A stretch of DNA of 64,000 nucleotides from Glandiceps talaboti (taxonomy: Eukaryota; Hemichordata; Enteropneusta; Spengelidae): positions 17,544,431 through 17,608,430 of the forward strand of contig NC_135564.1 in the NCBI RefSeq assembly GCF_964340395.1, written 5' to 3'. The notes below the pieces were generated by a model. It was given only the letters and a program-made list of their open reading frames with translations. It searched no databases and was not told the origin of the DNA. The translations under genes were made by a program, and so were the position numbers. Below are positions 25,536 to 40,500 of this stretch, one piece after another; position 1 is the stretch's first letter; each line of letters begins with the position of its first letter.

Positions 25536-28500
25536 CACAAACAAAACATTTCGTCCTGTTCTATTTTACAAAAGTTTGAACCAATTACATGCTAAAGTGT
25601 CTTCTATGTACAAAATATATATTGTTACATTGTTTTTGTTATGGATTGCAAATACGTAAAAATCGATTTGAGTGAGGAAATCTATGCAAACTATGTGTAG
25701 ATTTCCTGACTCTGTTACCTCAGTTCCAATACCATAGCAAAAATTCTGCATTGTTATTGTATAATTGTATATATCTTTCATTTTCATCCTTAGTATACAA
25801 ATAGAGGTATTGACTACCTGTATAATACTATGACATTTCAAACGTCAGATTCATCATAGCGATCATCAATTATGTATTCATAATTCTGGAATCTGGGACA
25901 TTTACCAATCATAGTAATAATCTGTAGTGAAAAACAATCTCCTTGATGGAAATTATAAATATCAAATTTAATGTATGTATTAATGTCACACTTTGAATGA
26001 TATCTTTTCATCATCTTATGATTTCTGTGATGTCATCAGTCATACATAAATGCAAGCTCCTACGCATCGATGAAATACACCGCTGTCTTCAGTGGCAACC
26101 ACTTCTGACGTATCACAGAGTTTACGTCACACATTCACTACTCTTTTGAAATTTATACCTGTATTTAGCATAGCACAGTCATGTTATTAATAATTAATTT
26201 ATCAATAAAATACGCTGGTTCAATTCTTAAATATATTCCGTTAAATTACGATGATGTACAATTCCACCAAAAGCTAGTGCAGCGTATAACAGTATATATA
26301 AAAAATGAGTAGTTGGTATGTCAACCAGCGACCAGTGTTCCTTTACAATGTACATATATTACAGTATGAATTACAAGATGTGTCATCATACATGAATTAC
26401 ATACAATATGAATGCTAAAGATGTGTCTGCTACTGTCAGTGTTTAACTTACATACTGATTAATTTATGGTTTAATTTAAAAGGACTCTGTTGTGTCCACA
26501 ACTACATACTTGTCATTCATTCTACTCCTCTGATAGCCAGTACTGTCATCATCTCAAATCATTTCATCTCTTAACTACAAATGTACAGAGGTAGTGTTCA
26601 CTGTATCACTTGTCATTCATTCTACTCCTCTGATAGCCAGTACTGTCATCATCTCAAATCATTTCATCTCTTAACTACAAATGTACAGAGGTAGTGTTCA
26701 CTGTATCACTTGTCATTCATTCTACTCCTCTAGTGATAGCCAGTACTGTCATCATCTCAAATAATTTCATCTCTTAACTACAAATGTACAGAGGTAGTGT
26801 TCACTGTATCACTTGTCATTCATTCTACTCCTCTAGTGATAGCCAGTGCTGTCGTCTCAAATCATTTCATCTCTCAACTGGAGGTAGTGTTCACTGTACC
26901 ATCAAATGAATCTCAAGTCCATCATCAATAACAACATTAAGAAAACCTGTTCAGTATATCTTACAATGTATAGAGTTTCTTCCCAAGAATATCTTCATAA
27001 GAAAACGAGAAGACAAGGAAATTTGTACTATGCAATCAACTATTCTAACAATGCCAGAAGACAATTTAATTGTAATTACATATAGATGACATGCATTAAC
27101 ATTAACATTATACTACAGTAGTTCAATCAAGGTATAATGTAAGTTTGTAATTTCACTCAAGTAGACAGTTTATAAACTTAGCTTTTGCCTCTTTAGGTTA
27201 TAGTTAATTCTCAGTGTGTAATGAAAATACTGTAATATCTGTTATATTCTGAGTACGTCTTGTGCATCAGCGGCATTTTAAATGCAAGATTACGAATACC
27301 ATCAATTCTACTAATAATATAAAATATGAAAGAAACCCACAATATTCATATTCATGTATGCTAATATTCAAAATATAATTCCTTTGAACTGAAAATAAAC
27401 ATCGAAAGTTTAATGAATTATTCAGAACTCATAAACTAGTTCTCCAAGTGTGTGCACAAATATGATTAATTGTAATGTGTGTGATATATACAGTCCCATG
27501 ATATTTTTGCCTAGTATGACTTCATTGTATACTTTGTGTTCATAGCTGAATGCACAATTTTAACATAGCCTGTAGCGTGCATTGTAATACTCAATGAAAA
27601 ATACCTGTAAGTGATGACATTAAAATGGAAAAAGCATTATGTGTGATTAAGGCAATAACATGAGATGGCCACGTATAATATAATTTTTCAGATCATAATA
27701 TTTTAAGAGGCTGGAATTTTAACAGCATTGTACATACATGTGTTTGTTTAATTTTTAATTTCAATATATATGATCATAATTTCATTTAATATGTGTGCAT
27801 GGATGTTTTAAAATAACTGTTAAACTTACGAGAAGGAACTGTTTATGGATTTCATGTTCATAACATCAAATGAAAATTCCTACTGATGGAGATGAAAGAT
27901 TTTTTTGGAAGTGCATCCAAAGTTTCCACTAATGTCTCATCAGTGTTTTCAAGAGTGTGAAATTTTTACTCTATGGGTAGAAATTTTGATTTGATTTTGT
28001 GTTTGATTCAACATGTTTCAGTAATTTCAATAATGTATAGTATATTTTTGTGTAAATCAAAAGAAAACACCAAACACTTACAAACTGTGACAGTGACCTT
28101 TTATGAAGTAAGTACTGAAAGCTGTATATTGTCTGTTATACAATTCAGAAATTGATATATACTGTATACTACTTTACTTCATGAAATATTGCTTGATGTA
28201 ATACAACTGGTGACATCAGACCGTGGATGAACGGAACCTGTTATGAACAAGGAAAGTAAACAACTGAATTGGATTAATAACACTTTGCTCAGCATATTGG
28301 AACACCAGAGACTTGTATGACACAGCATGGTTTGATAAGAACAGTTTTATTGCCAGTTTTATGCATACATGAAATGCCAGGGGAACTGGAAATTTGTTAC
28401 GTGTCCTGAGCTATTGTGAAGTGGCCATAAAACTGTTCTTATCAAATGATAGAATGTAATACAAGTCTCTGTACTTCCAACATACTGAGCCAAGTGTTAT

Positions 28501-31500
28501 TAATCGAATTCAGTTGTTTACTTTCCCTGTTTGTAACACTAACAGGTTCTGTTTGTCCATGGTCTGATGTCAGCAGTTGTAATACTCATTAACTTAATTA
28601 GACAGTAAATATGTCAAAATGAAAGTCAAAACATGCCATAGTTTATGATTAATACCAGGATGTTCAGTAATATTGTTCGATGTCCTGTGAACATTATTGT
28701 AAAACGATAATGAACTGTAATGATTGCTTTCGGCCACTCATAAATTACATACATTCTATGTTATATTATATGTACACTCAGCGTATTTTTTGTAAGTGTC
28801 TGGAGAGAAGTGTACAAGCAGGAACCTTAGAATTTACCTTGATAGCAAAATGATATATTGCACCAAGAATGAAGATAAAATTTAGAATTAATAGTTATAT
28901 CTTTCATTATCTATTGCTTTGTGGTATGATTTATTGGATATGATGTATCCCCAAGATAGATGTGAAATCGAATGAAAAATTGTTAGATGAATTTTATATA
29001 ATGGGTAATTTCTACGTAAATTAATAACATGTTGTAAGGAAACGTAAAGAAATTAAAGATATAAACCATAATATGGCATGTATATCAATCATTATGTATG
29101 CTGTATCCATTAGATTTAGAATAAAATGAAATGTGTATCTTCTCAACTGCAGTTTAACATTAATGCTATGTTACCTTGTGGTTGCTCCCTGTTTGTTTGT
29201 GTAGGGCCAATGTGACTGATAAAACAAACACTTGCAGTGAAATTCAACAAAACCTGATATGTACATTTGACACTTGTTTTTTGCAATAATCATCACAAAA
29301 CAGAGTTCTTATATCTAGCAAGACTAATCGATGGTGCAATTGATTTTCAAACTTCATCGCTTAGAAGTTTTGGGAGAATATCTATATTTTGAGCAAATTT
29401 TGATACCCCAAATGTCCAGTGGAGAATGTGTCATTTCTAGCATTATGTTTTGAAGTCAGACTTGTCAATTTAAAAAATTATTAATCATATTGTTATTAAT
29501 TTCATGGTCACATAAATAATACAAATCTCAACTGTGCAGGAAGTACTTACAAGGCAACAGATGGTACTGGTAAATGTTGACTATAACTTTACACATCCAG
29601 GAAATTCATCCTTATTGTCAGACATGGTTTCTAGCCCATCTGTTGTGTTGTACAGATGTTTACAGCAATTTTGCATACATTTATGTGTCTGTCTGAATTA
29701 TAGAAATTAAAACAAAAATATTAGTATGTCACATTTTGTGAATCAAGTCACGTTCAAAAAAGTAGACATGTCTGGTTGTCAAGTAATCGGTTGTTTAACA
29801 GAAAATAGTGGTTTTTACCGTATTATGTTGCATTTTGTGAGTCAAGCCACTTTTCAAAAGTACAGGTGATTGATAGTGGAATGATCCAGTTAAACAGAAT
29901 TAATAGTTTTATATGTTTCATTTTTTTTTTGAGCCCAGTCACTTTTCATGATGTGCAGGTGATCAATATTCGAGTAGTAGGCAGCATTCAGCTGCATACA
30001 AATATTTCAAAAACTCCTCCTTGTGGGCATGGTTTGCCACCCCAGGGAGAAAATGTAGAAACATGTCTAGAGTGAGTATTAACCATGGCAACATCGATTA
30101 GTTTGCTTCATTATGTTTGTACACTGTGATTTCATCCATGCACATGTATAGAGTCTACAAGTCCATTTAGAATACAATTCTGTACAAGTTGGTGGAAAAG
30201 TAAGGTTGCTGTATGAAAGTGAACTCATATACTTCAATAGGGGATTTTACGTCTCATTGCAGATCTCATGAGGTATGCAAATATGCCTAGCAACAACGGT
30301 TGTCAAATATGTGATCGTGATCAAGCTTTTGCCATGGCCATGAGTGATGATGTTGAGAACAATGGTGTTGTTTTAAGCATTTGACACTTTCAGCTTGACC
30401 ACCCACACATGTGGTTGCTATGAATGCAATGGCTCACACGGGATCTCATGAGATCTGCTGCGAGAAGAAAAACGGCTTATTTAAATTTTAGATGAGAAAA
30501 TAGAACTTAGAAGTACATGTACATATCATGTCGTGTGTAACAAATCTGTCCAGTCAAGTCAATGGAAAAGTAGGATTGCTGTGTGAAAGTGGTGAACTCA
30601 TATACTTTAATTTGATTGCCAAACTTTTAGATGAGAAAGTAGAACTCAGAAGTAGAAGTTGTGCCATGTGTAAAAACTCTGTCTACAAAAGAGGGTGGAA
30701 AAGTAAGATTGCTGTGTGAAAGTGACCTCATGTATTTCAATTTGATCGCCAAAATTTAAATAGAGAACGTAGAACTCAGAAGTACTAGTCATGTGTAAGA
30801 ACCTTATTCAGTTACATCCAAGTGTATAAATTATAGGAGACAGGTATAACCATGGTAATTTTTTTGCACAGCAGGTAGTTTGTACGTTTTTCATTTAATT
30901 TAGGCTAGTTTTCTCTAACCATTGATTCTTTGGTCACAGATTTAATAAAGTTTGCTGCAGGATGTGAACATGTGTCGTGTTAATGAAATTTTGTAGGGTT
31001 TACAAAATGTCAAGTAGCAAACCAGTTATATTACTCTCTACAGTTTTATTTCAAGTTATAAATCTTGTAGGTGTAATAATCTCAGAGGTTATAAATGAAA
31101 GATAGGAGAGTAGGTATACCCTTTCAGTTGAACAAAGTATACCCCGCTATCTGTACAACACATTCATCAGGTTACTGTACAGTAAGTTAAACTATAGACA
31201 TTTGATCTATTTAACAGTTGGATGTGGGTGGAATTGGAAGGGGGAAGGTTGGTGTGAGTGTACATGATGGAAAGGATATGTATGTAATATGTAGGGATTC
31301 CCAGAAGCGGTTCTGTTTGTCTTAGGCTTGTTAGAAGGATGGGGGTGGCAGTGGGGGTGGGGGTGTGTGGGGGAAGGGGGGGGGGGTTATTCTTGATGTG
31401 AAAGCTCTGTGTTCATGCATAGATGGATTGCCAAAGAAGACAACATTTGTCTTAAGTAGGCTTGTTGAGGAACTCCTGGGATGGAAGAATAATTCATCTG

Positions 31501-34500
31501 AAAGTTGTTTACTGAATTTTATGCCAAAGGGTGGGTGGGGGAGGGGGGGGGGGGTTAACTATTGGCCTCAACCAAGCTCAACTTAGCCCAGAGACTTGCC
31601 TATCTGAACAGACATACTGGCTTGCTCTGGTGAATGGCATTTAATTTCTACTTCCAGACAAGATACAGCTAAATCCCAGGGCTAAGCTGATCTGTTTAAT
31701 ATGTATGTGTAAATATACTAACTAGTTTTTGTCTTGTTCACAGAGCAGTCATATATTATGTACAATTATCGCCAGGTATTTTACTTTTCAATTTTAGTCT
31801 GCACAATACATTCAAAAGAATACATTGTATTTTATTCTATACAAAGTTCATGTAAAAGTCTTGAAGCAGCAAGCCGTGCTGCTGGGATAAAATTCAACAC
31901 AGTTGACATATATGTTATAATTATTGATATCACCAGATATGATTTATGTATCCAAAGGCAACATGCTGTATATTTATATCAATAAAATATATTTATGTAT
32001 TTACAGATATTAATTTTATTATTCCTTTGTTTGTTTTAACCCCTATCAGGCTGCAAAAACTCTTCTTCCCACTCAGATGTTCATGTCTGGCTATAAAATC
32101 TAACGAAACACACATAAATCAATTAAAAACGAAAACATACTTAAAGAAGTGTCACTTTCTATTATGTCAATAAAACCATTTTGGCTATAAAATCTAACAT
32201 TATCAACAAACACACAGATATCAATTCAAACCAAAAATAAACTCAAGGAAGAGTCGCTTTCTGTTGTGTCAGTAAAAACAATTTGTAACCCTGTGGTCAG
32301 CTGTAACTTAGTCAAGTTTCTATACGCATTGTGATCACTATGATCCTCTCCACAATAGTGATCATAGAGAACATTGACAGGTATAGGGACTACATATACC
32401 TGTTACTATGAAATATGTGTTTCTGATGAAGATTGTCGGCCAAGACGGATCGAAAGCTCAATGCTAAAATCTTTGAACTGTTTGTGTATAAATAATTTTA
32501 CACCTTGCAGACAGCATTTATGAAGAATAAATATTGGAAACTGTCTGGCATAGAACTATTAATCATGGATACAAGTAAACATGTCTGTGTTATGCCAACA
32601 GCAGTTTTGTATTTATTCTCTCATTGAAAATACTTATTTGATAAATAGAACGTAGGTGAATAGAGGTATGTTAATGTTAATCTCATTACATATTTCTCAT
32701 CAAACACGTACCATAATTCCTGAAATCAAATTATGATCACTGGCATTCAGATAGCATTATAGAAGGAATTACATGGAATGGATAATACATGTACAAGTAT
32801 ATTCAATCATACTGTGGCAACTAATGTGGTGACCCAGAAACTGAGGTACCTTGTGGGTGTGGCATGACAGCATGAAGTACCAGTAGAAATATACACATAC
32901 ATTATTTCAAAAAATCCTGTGAAAATTTATCAACATTACTTTCAAAAATATGACACATTTTATAAAAACAGATACATTATTTCAGGAAATCTTATAACAT
33001 CTCTCAAAATGACCACGGAAAATGGCATAGTTGTAAAAACTATGCACACACACACACACACTACATGTATTTCAAGAAATCATGTGAAAATATTTGATAT
33101 CAAAGAAGGAATAATTCAGAGGTTATCATTTTAATTTCAACCTCATTGGGAACAAGCTCTTTTCATTTCATATCAAACTCCAATAATTCAGTCATTTTTA
33201 CATTGTAATAATTAAATTATTCAAGCAAGCATCATATATCTTCTAATGTTTATTTCGTTGTATCATTTTCTTTTTATATTCATGATAATTATTAATTGAT
33301 ATGATTATTATGTACCATGCTAAATGTTTAATTATTTTGACTGTAATGTTTTATTTTTGATCTACTAAATATAACCCAAATAAATTAAAACACATATGGA
33401 CATACTACATTTATACTGCATTCATACTGTATAACGTACAAGTTAGTATTCTTATCTGGATTATTGTCACTTTATTTCACGACCTTGATCATTGCAATAG
33501 CAGCCATATTGTTATAAAATTGTACATTTTTGACCTGAATTAAACAGACTCCTTTCAAGTGTATACATCCATATTTAGAGCCTTCTTCCAAGCTTTCTAC
33601 TATGACTAACGTTTGACATTGACTTTCATCTTCAAGGTCAAATTGCAATTTGCTCAATAACATTTGATTTTTGGTTCATAATCATAGGAGTACCATTGCA
33701 TTCAAGTGTCTACACCAATGTTATCAGCAGTAACCTATGACCTTAATATTCGTATTTTATCATAGATAGCTATACCTTGTTCTATAATTTTGCTGGGAAT
33801 TTAGTAAAAATGTTTGGAACGTCAGTAGATTTTTACCTACTTTACCACCCTTTACAGAAACACTTGTATATACATGTACATGTACACTACATGCATGGAT
33901 AAATGAGCTATATGTGCAAATGATTACTTCAAAAGTGACTATATTAGAACATTGAATATTGCATATTAAGACTACCCTGTAGATGTGGAGAGGAATTATG
34001 TACTACATCATTATCTTGAGTGACTCTGTATCCAGGGTCTTATTTGTGAGCTATGTCAATCCAAAGATTCCATACTTCAAATCCAGACAAATTACGATCT
34101 AAATGTACACCTGACTCGTAGTTTGTACTATTAAATCACCTTGTATAGTTCATGTATGTATGCCCTAGATTTCAAAACAGCTCAGTTGTAAAAACACATC
34201 ATTCATGTACATGAAATAAAAAGTGAAATCATTAGATAGAGTGGTAATTTGGAAATACATTCATGGGTCATGCATTGATGCACATGTTACATTGTAATCC
34301 TCTTTCTACCAGGGAGGTTGTGTTCGTACACACAAAACTGCAAGTTGGGAAAATAGATTTGAGATTCAGCAGTGAATAGAAAACAAAGTAAAGTTTCTAT
34401 GGTTGACACATTTTAATGCAAATATCATTTTGATTTTGAATGCTTAAATCTGACATATTAAAAGTTAGGTATTAAGAAAATTTTGTTTCTTTTATTTTCA

Positions 34501-37500
34501 AAGCAAATGTGAATTTGCTGTATTGTTGATTTTCTTGTTGTCTCTTCAGGTAGCTGTATAGTAAATGGCAACAAAGGAAAACAACAACAAATTTGTTTAG
34601 TAATGAATCTTGCTTCTCACAGAGTCAAAATAATTCTTGTTACAGCTGTAATACTTTCACCCCATTGTACTCTTTAAAATTTTAAAACCTTGAAATAAAT
34701 GAAAAAATAAAATAAAAAAACCTTGATATCTGCATGACGACATGATTTCCTTCCCAAAGGGAGAGGTTAAAGGAAGAGTCTGGAAATAGGCATAAAATCA
34801 TTCTCAAGTGGCAGAGTAAAATTTTCCATTTGCTGCTGCAATATGAAATTTAGCTTTGAAAGATGCCTTATGAATACTGTAGCCTGGAACTATGTCTGTT
34901 TCAAGGCACTTCTAGTCTCTCTACTGTGAGAGAACCTGGATATCAAGGTATTCATATTGTGCTGAGTGAAAAGTTAAAGAAGTTGATTTCTTTGCCTTTG
35001 TTGTGCTAAGATTTTTTGAACATTGGTGGCTTAGGGGTGGAGATGCGGGGGTTGGGTCTTCTAGGGGGAGGGGGCTTCCAGAAAATGTGTATAGATATTG
35101 TTATACTAGGGAACTCATGTTAAGTACTTGTCAATGAGAAATTTCACTCAGATTGACCTATATTGTACTTCCTGCCCTTATAATAAATTTGCAAGTGCGT
35201 TGTTGCCATACAATTCTGAAATTTTAATCTGTAGTTAAAAAATAAGGAAACAAAACAAACCCAACCGTCATGTCAACAGCCTCCAACTTCGCTATGTTGA
35301 GGTCAACATGTACATGTACTTGCATTAGTAAATGTTCTCACCTGTTATATAATTTGAATAAATGTATATGAATGCATTTCCAACAGCTGATGCCAGAAGG
35401 GTGTATCATAGGACTAACCATTTCCAGAATGTATAGTAATATATTTTGCAGGAAGAAAATGGGGGTGGGGTGAGACCTTGCCCCAGGTGTTTAATGTACA
35501 AATGATGTACTGTTATTGTAGTACTTTGTTTATATATACAGTAACCAAAGCAGAGCTCAAATTTAACTTGTAAGTTCTATGTTTGGTAGTGAGATTTAGC
35601 TGTGTGAACTGTTTCAGGTACAATTTTCTATTGATTTCCTTTGGTATAATGGCTAGCCTATCATAAATTTAGTAGTATGAATACAATGTTTTGTTTAGTA
35701 CTAGTATTAATAATAGTCAATGTGCCATGCATGAACTACTGCTAATTTCAAGCCTTTGCAATGCAAGTCTGTGACCTGAATGCTGTTGTACATGTACCGG
35801 TATTTACAACAACAATAATAGAACCTGCATTCATGATACACCATTTGCGGTTAATGCCTTGGTCATAAAAAATAGCGTGTTCTAACAGGTGAAAAGTTCA
35901 ATGACAAGTGAATTGAGGTTATTACAATGAGATCGTAAATGATTGACCTAATTTGACCAGGCACTCTAAATCTATATTGCACAGGCACCTGAGTTTGATT
36001 ATTCTACTTCAGTAGTGGTTGTCAGATTCTCTAAATTCCAATCATGCCTGATTTCGGAATCAGTTGTAACCATTTAAGTGGTTCATTTGAACATTCCAAT
36101 TTCATGCATTTCTCTATTAAAACTGTAATGTGCAATTGCCGTGCATGAAAGAAAGTGACAAAAAAAAAAAACCAGTAACAGTGCTGAGTTCAAAGACTTT
36201 GATATGAAGATTAGCAACTGTACATTAATTTTTTGATCTTTGTAGACATGGCATACAAATACATTAACCTTAACACCAGATGAGAGTGATATTTTAACAG
36301 TTATTATATGGTTATTTGTATCCAAGTGCTGACTTGCCAAAAAGTAGTAGCACAATTTGTTCCTTCATATACAATGTGTACCTTTGAACACCACTCACCA
36401 TCTTGTAATTAAAACAAGTATACTTCAAAGCATGTTCATTTTGATAAGAAAGAGAAGGCAGAATTGTAATTGTAAATTGTAAAATCATAATATCATCAGG
36501 AAATCGTCATAATTTTACTGCACATACATATTTTTATTAGGTTCAAGTCCATTCTTATACTTCCCCCACCCTCCCCACCCTACCCTTTAATGTATCCTCC
36601 CCACCTTCCCCCTATAATGTACCCTCCACACCCTCCCTTTTAATGTACCTCCCCACCTTCCCTTCTTGAAAGTGTCAGCAATGACCATATAACCATACAG
36701 TTGATCTATGCACTTCTCTTAACAAGTAGATTGCTATGTCTTGTTTCAATCATTCTTTGAGTGGAAAAGGTGAAAAGTTAAATATGTCCATGGTTAAATA
36801 CAATACATAATGACAGACTCTACTTCTATAGTGATAGATGATTCTATCCAGTGCCAGTTAATTTATAAATTATATATGCTAGTGATATTGATTCATACTC
36901 AAATTGGTGTTGTCATGCCTTATTCCATAGTACCCGTTTACGCTTGTTAATCAGACTGTTGCAGCTAAAGTTTGCTATGCATTTCCATTGGTCTATCGGA
37001 CTACATTTACCACGGTGACTGTATAAATTTTGAAGTCAAGATGCAATATTTAGTGATGTATAACTTATAAACCCTGGACTACAGTTAAGTTTGAGTCCTG
37101 TATATTGAGATAATGTTTAGAATTTTTCTACAGAGCAAACTAACCATAATTACTTCTTGAATCTGACCTTGCCTGCCCTTAAAACGTAAAAGCTGGCCTG
37201 CTAAGTGCACATTCAAGTTTAATTCAGCTGCTCACAAAATGCCACACTAGGCGTAGTCTTCACCAAAAGTGTCCTGGTTTCCTAAGAATGATAAATGATG
37301 GTGAATTAGTTCAATCTTGTTTTAAAGATAACAAGTTTTAGACTTGACAAGTCATGCAAACTGGTAAGATAGATCGGCAATTTAACAGGTTTTGGCTGTT
37401 CTGTTTAAAACACCTTGATGTTCAATCATGCACAGTATTGTATTCTACTACTAACCATGAATATTTATAAATAGCGAAAGTTTGCAAAGCCAGAAACAGA

Positions 37501-40500
37501 TTGTACTTGAATGTTGCAGCACTGGTTGTTGGGAACTATTGAGACAAATTCTGCATGTGTGTCTGTCCGTTTGCACACCTTTGGCCTTGTTGTATGCATA
37601 CTGATTTTGTTCAAACTTAGCACAAAGGTGAGGTTCTTATGTGAGCATAGGCTGGCACACAATCTAATGGCAGTGCCAGGATAGTTACAGAATATTGCTG
37701 AAAGTCTCTGAATATTACAGTAATTGCAGAAAGTATATGTATATGAAATTACAGCAGCAGGTTTGCCGTAACTTGAAAGTATCTGGAAATAAAAGCAAAA
37801 GCAAATTGTTGAAGTATGACTGAAGAAATAAGAGGTTGCTTTTGCAGCTTATGGGATAGACAGTAACCCCAAGCTATGACAGAGATCAGTACAGTACAGT
37901 ATATAGAGCTGTATTTAATACATTAAAAGGGGTGGGAGAAACTAATCACACAACCTGTTCATTTTTCATACTGCAATACTTCATATTGTAATACATCATG
38001 TACAAATGTACATTTTATGTAGAGGAATATATGTGAATTTTAGTTGGTTGACAACATATTATGCATTTGGAACAAACTTACATAAATATGTAATAACTGA
38101 CTCATTAAAATTGTTGCTTGATTTTAGTAAACCAGGAATAAAATTATTGTTTGCCATCCAGATCATGTGTATGATAAATTTGACTTGCTCTTTAAGAGGA
38201 CAGTGTAGTAGCTTCGTTCTTTCATATGTGATAGCCAAGTATCTAATCTCTGATGAGTTTTGCTTTTTCATATGTGATAGCCAAGTATCTAATCTCTGAT
38301 GAGTTTTGCTTTTTCATATGTGATAGCCAAGTATCTAATTTCAGATGAGCTTCGCTTTTTCATATGTGATAGCCAAGCATCTAATCTGTGATGAGTTTTG
38401 CTTTGGGTTCCTTGGCCTTTATTAGATGATGGGTTTCATTGCTATGCAGAGGAATTTAGCAAACCAGAAATAAAATTATCCCATGTTCACCAAGGTTGAT
38501 GTGTAAGATAAATTTGACCTGCTCTTTAACAGGATAGTGTAGAATCAAATCTCTGATGAGTTTTGCTCCTTTAACAGGATAGCGTAGAATCTAATCTGTG
38601 ATGATCTTCACTCTTTAATATGTGATAGCTGAGCGTCTAATCTCTGATGAGTTTCACTTTGGGTTTCTTGGCCTTTATTAGCTGATGGGTTTTCATTGCT
38701 ATCCAGAGGAAGTTAGCAAACCAGAAATACATTTATTGTACGCTCATCCAGGTGATGTATATAATAAATTTGACTTGGTCTTAAAGTTTAATATGATAGG
38801 GTAACATTAAGTAACCTCAGATGAGTTTCTGTATGGATTCCGTGATCTCCATTACATGTAGCTGATAGGTTTTACTGTCTCCATCTCACTGCATGATGAC
38901 GGTGGATGATTGGAGACAACTCAGACAAGGGAATCTGTAGTAAAACTCATCACAGGTTAGACACCAGGGTTTTCATATGATGACGTATTTTCTTGCTCCA
39001 GGGAATGAGGTTTAAATTATGGATGAAAATATACACGGTTGTTTTTTCTCAACTGTACTACTTCTGTAGTTCATTTGATATACCCATGGTTCTGTAATTC
39101 CTTCTGTAAAACATGAGGAGAATAACAATAACAAAATTGTATTTTGGAAAAATTTTTACTGGGAGTATACATGTAAATGTGATGTTATTATATTAAAGTT
39201 CATAAACTTTTGACTGTGTTAATTCAAAGTGATAAAAATGATACTGTAATCTGAAAATAATATATAGAACTAAAAACAGTAAAATGTGATGTTTCACAAT
39301 CCATCTACTACAGACCTTGATCATAATATGAGTTAATTATTCGGCGGTAATATCTCCTAAACTGGCTGAATAATGTCCATAAATTGATGGTAGTTGGTAT
39401 CCATGATGGTTCCTTTTTAATGGTGAGTCTCCCTTGTTTGATGTAGATGGCTTCCTTTACTTTACAATTTGTAAGATTTGAAGCAGTCCTGTCCACTGGC
39501 TGGATCCTTGGACATTAACGGTGAATAAGTAACTCATTGCATAATCAAGGTTTGGCGTTGACAGGTTCTGAGGTTGAAACTTTACATTCATTTCTACTTT
39601 ACCATTCCAAAGTAACTATATTTTACTGTCCTGTTATTAACTCTTGGAACCATGAACAATATATTTTCCATTTTTCCAGTATGTTTAGAATCATTGTAAC
39701 AGATCGTCTAAAATCATGTACTCAGCCATAATTTTGGTAGAGAAGCTGGGCAAAATGACAGGAGTACTTTGGTAGATTTAACCTCCTGAAAGGACAGTGG
39801 TGAATTCGAATTAAATTTTGGGTGAGAAAAATAGTTGCCTGACAGAGAGTAGAATATATTGGTCTAGAACAAAAAAGAAATGATTATGTCTAATTCTTAT
39901 GGTTCTACTGATAAGAAAGCACTAATGCAAGAACCTGGGATTGAATCGTTGGCCTTTATTAACACAGTACTTTGCAGGATAAAATAAAATTGAAATAAGA
40001 GTTGTAAATGTGTTGTTTGGAAATTGGAGAGTGATTCTAAAACACAATTATTGTCTTTTATATGTAGTGATTTGATTAGTTTTAGTTACTTAATTTTTAA
40101 ATCAACATGTATGTTCATTCAAATACTTTAACAGAAGTGTATAACCTGTGAAATAATTTCAAAATATATCAACAATTTAAGAGGGATATGTAAGGGGAGT
40201 TAAAAATGGGGAGAACACATAATGTTTGGTGAGTTACATGTACTTTCTTGGTACAAAATGAAGTTAGATTTATGAGCATGATAGTCTGGCTTCTCAACAG
40301 CTGCAGTTTCCAGTTGGACTAGTCTGAATTCCATCAAGGAATAATAATGAATGTGATGAACCGTAAATGGAAAAATCACATAAATTATACGGTTTTTCCA
40401 TGAAAAATTAGTCTGTGCTATATTACTCACCATTTATTTCTCTTTAGAAAAGACAGCTGGTCTGCAACATAATTGCAATTGAGGCACGTAGAAATAATTG

